From a virus, in IMG/VR virus record IMGVR_UViG_3300034072_000488, positions 1 to 31,198 of that record: DNA of 31,198 bases; one strand, 5' to 3'. Positions 1 to 6,457 of the stretch are shown here, piece by piece. How positions within the stretch are numbered: the stretch's first letter is position 1; the number at the start of each line of letters is the position of its first letter. The translations under genes were made by a program, and so were the position numbers. The notes beneath the pieces are model-generated. The model did not search any database. It saw only the letters and a program-made list of their open reading frames with translations, and was not told the origin of the DNA.

Positions 1-27
1 GTTGCCGTGTCGCCCGTTTTCCGTCAT
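1..27 (-). CDS. Partial ORF running off the left edge
   Basis: Only nine codons, starting at the ATG at 27, lie inside the window. The ATG is preceded at close spacing by a very strong purine-rich ribosome-binding site (GGGGAGGTCAG), which is the main reason to list it. An in-frame ATG also occurs at 69. If the two ends of the window are contiguous in a circular genome, the reading frame would hit TAA after about 17 codons, just before the methyltransferase gene at the right edge. It could therefore be a very short leader, or the beginning of a gene not present here. No function can be given. Confidence 0.3.
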
Positions 28-31
28 CTGA

Positions 32-49
32 CCTCCCCTCCCCCATCCC
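32..49 (-). other. Polypurine (G-rich) tract
   Basis: Read on the minus strand this is an 18-base run of only A and G, with G runs of 3, 5, 4 and 2. It includes the ribosome-binding site of the partial ORF at the left edge. It lies in the short non-coding stretch (28-100) between the HNH gene and the window end. It could simply be an over-strong Shine-Dalgarno sequence. A role as a structural or packaging element is speculative. Confidence 0.35.
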
Positions 50-100
50 GGTCGGGCATCGTCGAGCATAGACTCACACGTGAGGCTGTCTGGCGTTGCG

Positions 101-433
101 TCATCGCTGCTGACCTCCACGACGTGCGTTGCAGGAGCGGTGAGCGGGTGCGAGCGGTGAGTCAAGTTGTCCGGGGAACACGTGGTCGGCCTGCCACGGA
201 TCCCCCAGCCGTGCGTGGTCCCCGCAGAGCCAACAGCGTGTGAGCGGGTCGGCGGTCCATTCGGTGCGGAGTTGTTTGCTGATGCGTCGGTAGTTCGGGT
301 CGGTGTGGTGTGGGCGGTGCCGTGGTGGGGTGGGTCGACCGGTCCGGTAGGTGCGGGCACGCCGGGTTGTGCAGCCCGGGCAGCGCGAGTTGTTGTCGGT
401 TAGTTGTCCGCAGTCGAGGCAGGCACGCTTCAT
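101..433 (-). CDS. HNH endonuclease with N-terminal zinc ribbon
   Basis: The product is 110 residues. Residues 1-25 carry a zinc ribbon (C5-C8 and C18-C21). The C-terminal half is an HNH nuclease core: a CWLC zinc knuckle near 67-70, the DH pair at 83-84, and a final H98/N102 followed by basic residues. HNH proteins beside terminase genes in HK97-like phages support DNA packaging by nicking or cleaving with the terminase, and that is the likely role. The ATG overlaps the stop of the preceding microprotein (ATGA), which fixes the start. The region between residues 22 and 55 is rich in Arg, Pro and His and probably binds DNA. The gene is at the left edge and the terminase at the right edge, so the neighbours fit if the genome is circular or permuted. 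Confidence 0.85.
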   Translation of the reverse strand: MKRACLDCGQLTDNNSRCPGCTTRRARTYRTGRPTPPRHRPHHTDPNYRRISKQLRTEWTADPLTRCWLCGDHARLGDPWQADHVFPGQLDSPLAPAHRSCNARRGGQQR

Positions 434-522
434 CGGTTGCGCCATCCGCAGTGTGGGCAGCGACGCTGGTTGTGGTGGTGTCCGCAGTTGTCGCATTCGG
501 TGTCTGGGGAGCTCGGGCTCAT
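430..522 (-). CDS. 30-residue zinc-ribbon microprotein
   Basis: A 30-codon ORF fits exactly between its neighbours. Its ATG overlaps the TGA of the PAPS-reductase-like gene, and its own TGA overlaps the ATG of the HNH gene, each as ATGA. It encodes a single zinc ribbon, C10-x2-C13 ... C22-x2-C25, with a CPHCG knuckle. The spacing closely matches the ribbon at the N-terminus of the downstream HNH protein, so the two may come from a duplication. The perfect two-sided coupling and the four cysteines make it a likely gene despite its size. A protein- or nucleic-acid-binding role is possible but unknown. Confidence 0.65.
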   Translation of the reverse strand: MSPSSPDTECDNCGHHHNQRRCPHCGWRNR

Positions 523-1334
523 AGTCCGCACATGCCTTCGCATTCCATGTCGAACAGGGTGCCTTGCCCTCTCTCTTCTTCGCTGCGAATGTCGACTTGT
601 GCAAGTGGGATGCGCGCCGGGTGCAGGAATGCTTCTGATGGTGCGAGTAGTTGTCCGATGCGTCCCGTGCGCAGCTGGTTGTCGAAGTCGACTGCGTCAG
701 CCCAGTCGTCGGGATCATCTCGGATGGCGCGCCATTCCTTGTTGGAGTGGTAGGGGCAGCCGATGCAGGATGAGCGTGGTGGTGCCGGGTATCCGTGTTC
801 GGTATTCCATCGGATGCAGTCGGCTCGTCTGATGCGCCGGTCCACGAGTGGGTACTCGTTCCGGATCCATGAGAACGCTGGATCCTTCATGCGTTGGGTT
901 TCGTCCCATGAGATGCCGATGACGGTGGTGATGCGATGCTCCTTGCATCGTTGTCCGGGTGCGAGTCCTGCGAGTTCTCGTTGCTTCTGCATGAGCGGTT
1001 TGATCTTGTACTCGCTGGTGCATTGGCGACGACCGATCGCTGGTTCACCTTTCTGATTCCGGATGTGGACAGGCATGGATGCGAATCGGTGTGCAGGGTT
1101 CAGCGCGTCGTCGCGGATGTTGCCGTTGGACACGATGTGGAGCGGGATGCCAGCGGTGTCGCATTCGGCTTTGAGCGTCTCGAGATGTGTGTAGACCGCT
1201 CGTGGTTCCCATCCGGTGTCGGAGAAGATTGCGTGATCGACCATCGGGAGTTCTCCGTGGATGATCATGCGGAGCAGCGTGGTGGATTGCACGCCGGCTC
1301 CGAGCGACAGGATTCTGATGGGGTAGTTGGTCAT
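519..1334 (-). CDS. PAPS reductase-like ATP pyrophosphatase
   Basis: The product is 271 residues of the adenine nucleotide alpha-hydrolase (PP-loop) superfamily, in the branch usually annotated as phage phosphoadenosine phosphosulfate reductase. The ATP-binding loop is at residues 9-19 (LSLGAGVQSTT), with FSDTGWEP at 37-44. Cysteines follow at C105 (RRQCTSEYKI), C190/C193 (SSCIGCPYHS) and C265/C269 near the end. Such cysteine pairs occur in sulphur-transfer and Fe-S enzymes, including relatives that thiolate tRNA or DNA. Real sulphate assimilation is unlikely with no partner genes here, and nucleic acid or nucleotide modification is a reasonable alternative. The ATG at 1334 is chosen because GAGG lies just upstream. 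A longer in-frame extension would run back into the primase tail and looks artificial. Confidence 0.75.
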   Translation of the reverse strand: MTNYPIRILSLGAGVQSTTLLRMIIHGELPMVDHAIFSDTGWEPRAVYTHLETLKAECDTAGIPLHIVSNGNIRDDALNPAHRFASMPVHIRNQKGEPAIGRRQCTSEYKIKPLMQKQRELAGLAPGQRCKEHRITTVIGISWDETQRMKDPAFSWIRNEYPLVDRRIRRADCIRWNTEHGYPAPPRSSCIGCPYHSNKEWRAIRDDPDDWADAVDFDNQLRTGRIGQLLAPSEAFLHPARIPLAQVDIRSEEERGQGTLFDMECEGMCGL

Positions 1335-1356
1335 GCCGGGTTCCTCTTTCGTCAGT

Positions 1357-3324
1357 CTAGAACAGATCGAATTTGGGGTCGCTGGTGGGTGGTGTCGGTT
1401 CTGAGCCGCTCTTAGAGAGCGGCTCTGAACCGCTGTCACTCGGAGATTCGTTCCGGAGCGTGCCGGAGTCCGTTCCGCTCGCATCGTCCCTGCTAGATGA
1501 CGGTTTTGGTTTCCTGTTCCGCTGCGTGCCGGAATGCGTTCCGGAGGAACCGGAAAAACCCGTTCCGCTGCCCGTTCCGCAATCCTGAGCACCGTCATCC
1601 ACAGGGTTATCCACAGGTTGTGGGAGTCGGAACCGGTCGGTGTCGAACGGATCCAGATGACGTTCTTTGCGCATCTGTACCGCTGCACGCAGACGTTCGT
1701 TGGATGCCTTCACGCCGGCTGCTCGCAGCGCAGCACCAGCCTTCGCGACGGTCGTGTCGATCGCCACGTCGAGCTCGTCGAGCTGCTCTGCGAGCGGTGC
1801 GGTCCCATCCGGGTACTGCTTGCGTGGCGAGATCTGGTAGCTGATCGTGTCGTCGAGCTCGACCCGGGAGATCTCTACTTTCTCGGGTGCCCATGTGATG
1901 CGGGAGTGGGTGCGGGTCAGCACGACACCGTTCTGTGCTCGGGACAGTCGGAACACTACGTCCACGTCGTCGTTCTTCGCAGACGATCCTCGCTGTCCTT
2001 TGTCGAGATCTTTGCCGGAGTGGTCGGTGCGGAGGCATGCGATGCCGTGATGCTTGAGCACCTGCCCGGTGTGCCGGTAGAAGTGTCTGACGGTGTCTGC
2101 GTCGTTCTCGTCGCCTGCGACGGCACGACCGAACGTGTCCACGATGACTGCGCGCACTCCGAGCTCGAGTGCGAGCGACACCACATGCTCCGCACCTTCA
2201 GCGGTGTCCAATGGTGGGATGGATGGCAGCAGCGCATAGTGCAGCCGGGACAGATCGTCGGACGGTCCGTATCCGAGCTCGGACAGACGCTCATAAAGGT
2301 CGGCTGGGGTCATCTCGTAGTCGAGATACAGGATCGGTTGCGGGTCGATCGGCTGATCGGAATGTGCGAGCGGTGCTTTGCCGGTGGCTGCTGCTGCAGC
2401 GACCGCCAACACGACAGTGGATTTGCCTGCCTTCGCTGGCGCGTACAACGCGATCGTTCTGCCTTCGGGGATCAATGGCCACGCCACCCAGCTCTCATCG
2501 TGATGCGACTGGGTCCAGAACTCTTGCCAGTTGACGAGATGTGCGAGCTCTGCGGATCCGCTCACACGATCGGCGGGCTGTCCGGGTGTCCACGGTCGCA
2601 GCTGCTCGAGCTGGTGTCCACGGTTCAAATGGTCGGACACGTCCTTGCCCTCGAGCGGGAGCCACACGTCGTGCGGGATGCCACGAGCCTCAAGTAGCTG
2701 CGAGATGTGGGTGGCGTGGGCGCGTCCGGGTTCGTCGTCGTCTGCGATGACGTGCACCCGGACAGCACCGTCCAATAGGTCTGCCATCTGATCGGTGAAC
2801 TTGCCTGCACCACCCGAATTGCATGTCGCAGCGTGCCCGAGCCGGTGCAGCCGATCTGCGTCTTTCTCTCCCTCGACGATGTAGACGAGCTGTCCGTTGT
2901 TGATGGCATGCCGGATTTGTGGGAGCCGATACAGGGTGCGGTCGACTCCGCCGAGCCCGTTGATCCATTCACCGGTTGCCGGGTCGAACCGTTGCTGCCA
3001 GAACTTTTTGTCCGGTGTCCGGATCACCCGGTACAGCGGACGACCTTCAGCTGTTTCGTACAGGTAGCTGACAGGCTCGTGTGCAGCGGTGGTTGCGGGT
3101 GTGAGGTCGGTCCAGCGGATGTCGAGTGCTGCGAGGACCGAGTCGGCGGTGCAGCCTGCGAAGCAGTGCAGCACGATCTGTTGCCGGTCGCCTCTTGAGA
3201 CGGTGAGGGACGGGTTGCGGTCGTCGTGTGCCGGGCATTGTGCCTGTATTTGGTCGGCGCGTCGTGTGACTCGGGTGACTCGGTTCCGTAGGGCAGTCTC
3301 GATCTGATCGAGCGGATCGTTCAT
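1357..3324 (-). CDS. Bifunctional primase-helicase (CHC2, TOPRIM and RecA-like domains)
   Basis: The 655-residue protein has the layout of phage replicative primase-helicases. An N-terminal CHC2-type zinc motif lies at C30, H33, C54 and C58. A TOPRIM domain carries E151 (IVEGEKD) and the acidic D195-D197 cluster (IADDDEPG), which coordinate metal for primer synthesis. A RecA/RepA-like ATPase follows, with Walker A at 295-303 (APAKAGKST), LDYE at 334-337 and Walker B at 394-397 (VIVD). Residues 580-650 form a Ser/Gly/Thr-rich, probably disordered tail with repeated SGT and GSEP units. It would prime and unwind phage DNA for the host polymerase. The start ATG overlaps the whiB stop as ATGA. With no DNA polymerase in the window, this is probably the core replication gene. 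Confidence 0.85.
   Translation of the reverse strand: MNDPLDQIETALRNRVTRVTRRADQIQAQCPAHDDRNPSLTVSRGDRQQIVLHCFAGCTADSVLAALDIRWTDLTPATTAAHEPVSYLYETAEGRPLYRVIRTPDKKFWQQRFDPATGEWINGLGGVDRTLYRLPQIRHAINNGQLVYIVEGEKDADRLHRLGHAATCNSGGAGKFTDQMADLLDGAVRVHVIADDDEPGRAHATHISQLLEARGIPHDVWLPLEGKDVSDHLNRGHQLEQLRPWTPGQPADRVSGSAELAHLVNWQEFWTQSHHDESWVAWPLIPEGRTIALYAPAKAGKSTVVLAVAAAAATGKAPLAHSDQPIDPQPILYLDYEMTPADLYERLSELGYGPSDDLSRLHYALLPSIPPLDTAEGAEHVVSLALELGVRAVIVDTFGRAVAGDENDADTVRHFYRHTGQVLKHHGIACLRTDHSGKDLDKGQRGSSAKNDDVDVVFRLSRAQNGVVLTRTHSRITWAPEKVEISRVELDDTISYQISPRKQYPDGTAPLAEQLDELDVAIDTTVAKAGAALRAAGVKASNERLRAAVQMRKERHLDPFDTDRFRLPQPVDNPVDDGAQDCGTGSGTGFSGSSGTHSGTQRNRKPKPSSSRDDASGTDSGTLRNESPSDSGSEPLSKSGSEPTPPTSDPKFDLF
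1397..1431 (-). repeat. Inverted repeat inside the 3' end of the primase gene
   Basis: The 16-base arms at 1397-1412 and 1416-1431 pair as 10 bp, one T-T mismatch and 5 bp, with a three-base loop. The repeat encodes the duplicated Gly-Ser-Glu-Pro units of the low-complexity tail. Such a stable hairpin about 40-75 bases before the stop could affect ribosome or polymerase progress, or it may simply result from the duplicated coding unit. Confidence 0.6.
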
Positions 3325-3734
3325 CGGTTCGGTGGGTTCTTTCTGTTGCGGTAGTTCGCTGCACGTTGCCGTTCATGTTCCCGGTGCGCTATCCGACACT
3401 GGTTGCATGGCTCAAGTCCTCGTCGCAGCTCTGCTTGATATCCGCCGTTGGTGCCGTGACGGATCGGTGACAGCACAGCGTCCCTGCGGAGCTGGGAACG
3501 ATAGTTGCGTCGTTCCCGACCGGACATGCCTCCCCAAATGCCAACCAAATTGGGAATCTTGAGTGCGTAGTCAAGGCATTCTTGTCGGACCGGGCATTCG
3601 GCACAGATCCGTTTCACAGCGTGCACCGCGTCTCCCCGGTTCGGGAAGAACATGTCGGTCGGTTTGTCTCGGCAGGCTGCGTACTGTTTCCAGCTCTCGT
3701 CCTGCTCGTAGAAGGTGGGTGTCAGGTCGCTCAT
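3321..3734 (-). CDS. whiB: WhiB-family iron-sulphur transcription factor with extra C-terminal Cys module
   Basis: The 137-residue protein has the four WhiB cysteines C21, C44, C47 and C53 (RICAECPVRQEC), which bind a 4Fe-4S cluster, and the GIWGG turn at 65-69 followed by a basic DNA-binding segment. In actinobacteria WhiB proteins bind the primary sigma factor and change promoter choice, so this is a candidate early regulator of host or phage transcription. Residues 93-130 add a second module, HGTNGGYQ followed by CNQC and RIAHRE, which reappears as a separate small protein at 7828-8016. No clear Shine-Dalgarno sequence precedes the ATG. A strong hairpin ends nine bases upstream, suggesting post-transcriptional or operator control. 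Confidence 0.9.
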   Translation of the reverse strand: MSDLTPTFYEQDESWKQYAACRDKPTDMFFPNRGDAVHAVKRICAECPVRQECLDYALKIPNLVGIWGGMSGRERRNYRSQLRRDAVLSPIRHGTNGGYQAELRRGLEPCNQCRIAHREHERQRAANYRNRKNPPNR

Positions 3735-3743
3735 GGTGGGGTC

Positions 3744-3796
3744 GGTGCGGATGCCGACAGCATCGTTTGCCGTGCGTCGCTGCCGGCATCCGCACC
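3744..3796 (-). promoter_or_regulatory. Strong hairpin directly upstream of whiB
   Basis: A perfect 13-bp inverted repeat (3744-3756 with 3784-3796) is continued, after one mismatch, by four further pairs (3758-3761 with 3779-3782). It fills the space between the small basic protein gene and the whiB ATG. There is no T-run after it, so it is a poor intrinsic terminator. It may be an RNA-processing site, a translation control element, or an operator for a dimeric regulator such as WhiB itself. Confidence 0.5.
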
Positions 3797-3799
3797 CGG

Positions 3800-3979
3800 T
3801 CAGTCGACGCTCAGCGTGACGCGTCGTCGAGCGGAACGGAACCTCGGTCCGTCATGGGTGCGCAGCTGATGTCCGTAGGGGAGCCGGGTCCGGTTCTTCC
3901 CGGCTTTGGTGCCGGGCACCTTCTCACCGTTGCGGAACCGGTATCCCCACCGCTGGCTGGAGCCCTTCTTGCCAGCCAT
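3800..3979 (-). CDS. Small basic protein of unknown function
   Basis: A 59-residue, strongly basic protein (about a quarter Lys/Arg) begins with MAGKKGSSQRWGYRF and ends with an Arg-rich stretch. The ATG lies two bases after the stop of the SSB-like gene, as expected for a coupled gene, and the reading frame stays open to a TGA at 3800. The charge suggests nucleic acid binding, perhaps with the replication proteins beside it, but no family was recognised. Confidence 0.65.
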   Translation of the reverse strand: MAGKKGSSQRWGYRFRNGEKVPGTKAGKNRTRLPYGHQLRTHDGPRFRSARRRVTLSVD

Positions 3980-3981
3980 GA

Positions 3982-4398
3982 TCAGAAGTCGTCGATCTCG
4001 ACTGACGGCTTCGGAGCCGGCTCCACCTTCGCCTTGTACAGCTTGGCGGGCGCGTACCCTTTCCGTGCCTCACCGAGCTCGTGGTGCTTCACGGTGATCT
4101 TCGGACGATCCGATGGCTTCAGACCGGCTGCAGCCATCGCCTCCTTCAACGCCTTCACCATGTTGCCACGCACCCACAGTGACGTGTCAGCGACACCGTC
4201 ACCCGTCGTGTCGAGCTGGAACACCCACACGTACTTCGGGGAGCCGTCGTCCCACGTGACAGCGGTCCCGTCGGGTCGCCTGTCGTCGAGCTTGGTGCCG
4301 TCGAGGATCTGACCCGACACGGTTGCGCCGAGCTCGCTGAACTTGAACGCCGGGAGCGACTGTCCGCCACCACCGAGGAAATCATCCATCTCATTCAC
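3982..4398 (-). CDS. SSB-like single-stranded DNA-binding protein
   Basis: The 138-residue protein has a beta-rich core with the look of an OB fold (residues 25-110). It ends with a Pro-rich linker and the acidic tail VEIDDF, the kind of C-terminal tip by which single-stranded DNA-binding proteins recruit partners. It lies directly after the RecB-like exonuclease gene and close to the primase gene, which fits a role in protecting single strands in replication or recombination. Sequence motifs alone do not prove the family. An ATG three codons downstream (4389) is an alternative start. Confidence 0.6.
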   Translation of the reverse strand: MNEMDDFLGGGGQSLPAFKFSELGATVSGQILDGTKLDDRRPDGTAVTWDDGSPKYVWVFQLDTTGDGVADTSLWVRGNMVKALKEAMAAAGLKPSDRPKITVKHHELGEARKGYAPAKLYKAKVEPAPKPSVEIDDF

Positions 4399-4402
4399 TG
4401 TT

Positions 4403-5860
4403 TCATGCCTCCTGTTTCAAGGTTGTGCCGAGCCCGCAGAGTTCTCTGAGCTGCCCGGCTTGGATGTCGCTGCACACTCCGAGTGCAGCTCCGAACGGCA
4501 ACGATGCCATGCGGACTGAGTCGTCGTCAAGGACGACTGAGAGTAGTTCCCGAACCTGCGATTCGGTGAGTTTCTGTTCCACCATGTATCGCAGCACCCA
4601 TGCGAGATGGACACGTCGAGCGGTCGGTGTCTCTCCGACCCGGATCGGCAGGTTCGCTTCGTGCGCTTCCCGCACCCAGCCAGACAGTTGCTTCGCGACG
4701 CGAGGCTTCAACCCGGTGAACCACTCGCGCAGCTCGCTCGCTTCACCGGGCAGCAGCGGACCTTCCTCCGGGTCGTTGGACACCGGCACCGGCTTCGGAG
4801 CGGGTTCGGGTGCAGGCTGCGTGACGACTGGTCGGTTCGCTGGGAACGGCAGCTCAAGGTCCGTCTCCAGTGCGTCGATGATCGGTATGAGAGCGACGAT
4901 GTGGTCGTAGTCGTACCGGTCGATCTTCTTCGGTGGCGGGATGTGCCCGGGCCAGCGCATCGCGAGCATCTGCGGGTTGCTGTCGCGCACCGCTGCGATG
5001 CGTTGACGGATCCACCGGTCCTCAGCCACGAGATCGACACCGGCTGCACCGTCGATCGGGTGCAACAGTTTCAGGTTCCGTGACTGTCGGACCGTCATGG
5101 CGAGCTCGACCAGTGCGGGATCAAGTTTCAGACCGTACAGCTGGCAGACACCGCTGCCGGGCTGGACATGGATGATGATCGCCCGATCCTGAGCGACAGC
5201 CGGCATCGGCAACCGCTGATCCTCCGATCCGTCAGCTGCCGCACCCTGCTTGTATAACGCGTCAGCGGTCGCATAGATGGCGAGCTGGATCGCGAACCCG
5301 ACCGAACCGTACTGCACGCTCGAACCCGTCTTGATGTCCGCGATCACGAGATCCCCGGTGGCCTGTTCGTGCAGCAGCAGATCGAATGTGCCTGCGACCT
5401 TGTGAGTGTCGTTGACGACGATCTGTTCGTTCATGCCGTCGACAGGTTGCAGACCTTCAAGCTCGAGCATTCGGTGCACAGCGGTCACGTCGTCGACGTG
5501 AGCTGCAGGTGGCACATAGTCCGGGTCGGTCCATGATCGCTCCAGAATGGAATGCAGCGCAGTACCGAGATCCCTGCGAACCGTCGCACCACCAGCCTCT
5601 TTCGCTTTCTCGCACAGCCGGTTCAGAGCCTTGTTGTCGTCGCGCAGATCGTCAACTTGTGCGAGCAGATCGGGTCGCTGTGCGAGCCCGATCGCAGTCA
5701 TCCGTTCTGCCCACGACATCAACGCAGACGTGTCATCCAGCGTCTTCGCGATGGTGGTTGCCCGGGTGTACCCGACCGGTTTCCCGCCATCGGGTGGCAC
5801 CACCAAATATCTGCCCCACCGATCACGTCGCGTCGGGTCGCTGCTCATCATGTCATCCAT
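4403..5860 (-). CDS. RecB/Cas4-like PD-(D/E)XK exonuclease
   Basis: Starting at 5860, the protein has 485 residues. The nuclease core shows the RecB-family order: H103 (GTALHSILE), D160 (AGTFDLL), D175 and K177 (VIADIKTG), and the Q192/Y196 motif (IQLAIYA). These residues bind metal and cut DNA in Cas4, AddB and phage exonucleases. Residues 340-375 are a Pro/Glu-rich linker, and the last 110 residues form a separate helical domain of unknown role. With the adjacent SSB-like protein it probably forms a phage recombination/replication pair. No annealase was recognised. The start shares an ATGGATGA overlap with the upstream gene, and a longer in-frame extension is less likely. Confidence 0.8.
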   Translation of the reverse strand: MDDMMSSDPTRRDRWGRYLVVPPDGGKPVGYTRATTIAKTLDDTSALMSWAERMTAIGLAQRPDLLAQVDDLRDDNKALNRLCEKAKEAGGATVRRDLGTALHSILERSWTDPDYVPPAAHVDDVTAVHRMLELEGLQPVDGMNEQIVVNDTHKVAGTFDLLLHEQATGDLVIADIKTGSSVQYGSVGFAIQLAIYATADALYKQGAAADGSEDQRLPMPAVAQDRAIIIHVQPGSGVCQLYGLKLDPALVELAMTVRQSRNLKLLHPIDGAAGVDLVAEDRWIRQRIAAVRDSNPQMLAMRWPGHIPPPKKIDRYDYDHIVALIPIIDALETDLELPFPANRPVVTQPAPEPAPKPVPVSNDPEEGPLLPGEASELREWFTGLKPRVAKQLSGWVREAHEANLPIRVGETPTARRVHLAWVLRYMVEQKLTESQVRELLSVVLDDDSVRMASLPFGAALGVCSDIQAGQLRELCGLGTTLKQEA

Positions 5861-6035
5861 CGGATGTCTCCTTGTCCGGGCATTCGCGGTGATGACAGTT
5901 CGCTTCACCGGGTCGGCTGACGTGCAGATCACAGTCAGCGTGTTCGCAGCGTTGCCACCAGTTGCCGTGACTGTCCGTCAGGTATCGGGGTGAATGTTGC
6001 GGTGGGTCGATTCGTCGCCACAGGTGGTCAGGCAC
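5853..6035 (-). CDS. Small Cys/His-rich protein
   Basis: The 60-residue protein starts at a GTG that overlaps the preceding stop by eight bases (GTGCCTGA). The C-terminal half has C30, C35, C47 and C52 with several histidines (QRCEHADCDLH and CHHRECP), suggesting a small zinc-binding fold. It is translationally coupled on both sides. The function is unknown; it belongs to a run of tiny Cys-rich proteins. Confidence 0.65.
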   Translation of the reverse strand: MPDHLWRRIDPPQHSPRYLTDSHGNWWQRCEHADCDLHVSRPGEANCHHRECPDKETSDG

Positions 6036-6162
6036 GTGCGTCCTCCTGTCTGCGACGCAACCAGCACATCTCGCACAGGTATCTGCGTGCACCGTCAGCG
6101 GTGACGAGCGGGTTGAGGTACGCATCCCGCCATTCACAGTCCTGACATTTCCGTCTCTTCAT
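6028..6162 (-). CDS. Small zinc-ribbon protein
   Basis: The 44-residue protein has two knuckles, CQDC at residues 6-9 and CEMC at 30-33, with basic flanks. A good AAGGAGG ribosome-binding site and an ATGA overlap with the previous gene fix the start at 6162. It probably binds one zinc. The partner and function are unknown. Confidence 0.7.
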   Translation of the reverse strand: MKRRKCQDCEWRDAYLNPLVTADGARRYLCEMCWLRRRQEDARA

Positions 6163-6290
6163 TTCTCTGCCTCCTTCATGGTTTTCCCGCCACCCGTGTG
6201 CCGGGAACATACTGGTGCAACGCTCGGTGTGATCAACAACGTGATCTTCTGCCCGCAGCTCGGACACAGCCAGATCGATGCACGCCTCAC
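6159..6290 (-). CDS. Small zinc-binding protein
   Basis: The 43-residue protein starts at GTG 6290 in a GTGA overlap with the membrane protein gene upstream. It carries CPSCGQK at residues 9-15 and a later C/H pair (VCSRHTG), consistent with a zinc ribbon. The longer in-frame upstream extension has no coding character and overlaps the membrane protein gene, so it is rejected. Confidence 0.6.
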   Translation of the reverse strand: MRRASIWLCPSCGQKITLLITPSVAPVCSRHTGGGKTMKEAEK

Positions 6291-6457
6291 AACCCGCTCC
6301 GTTGCCGATCGGACAGCTGGACACCGAGCACGAGCCCGAACCACACGATTCCGAGCCTCCACTCGTACCACGTCATGTGCACCACCGGTCCGAACCCGAC
6401 CAGCCACAACACGACCCGCTCGAACAGTGGACGCTGCGACAGCTCAACTCTTGCCAT
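6287..6457 (-). CDS. Small membrane protein
   Basis: The 56-residue protein has a ribosome-binding site (GAGGGAG) four bases before the ATG. It overlaps the end of the coiled-coil gene upstream and is followed by a GTGA overlap. Two hydrophobic stretches (VVLWLVGFGPVVHM and LGIVWFGLVLGVQL), separated by a short polar turn, suggest a two-helix hairpin in the membrane. It is in the early unit rather than the lysis cassette, so it may act on the host membrane or assist the neighbouring secreted lysozyme-like protein. Function unknown. Confidence 0.65.
   Translation of the reverse strand: MARVELSQRPLFERVVLWLVGFGPVVHMTWYEWRLGIVWFGLVLGVQLSDRQRSGL

Noticed and set aside
1335-1688. N-terminal extension of the PAPS-reductase-like protein
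   Set aside because: It would overlap 330 bases of the primase tail in another frame and has Arg/Pro-rich non-coding character; a ribosome-binding site sits at 1334.
1534-2697. A 387-codon plus-strand ORF opposite the primase gene
   Set aside because: Antisense to clear primase-helicase motifs; no start signal and no family pattern.
3571-3795. A 74-codon minus-strand ORF overlapping whiB in another frame
   Set aside because: It starts inside the hairpin and shares the DNA with well-supported WhiB motifs; composition is Arg/His/Pro-rich.
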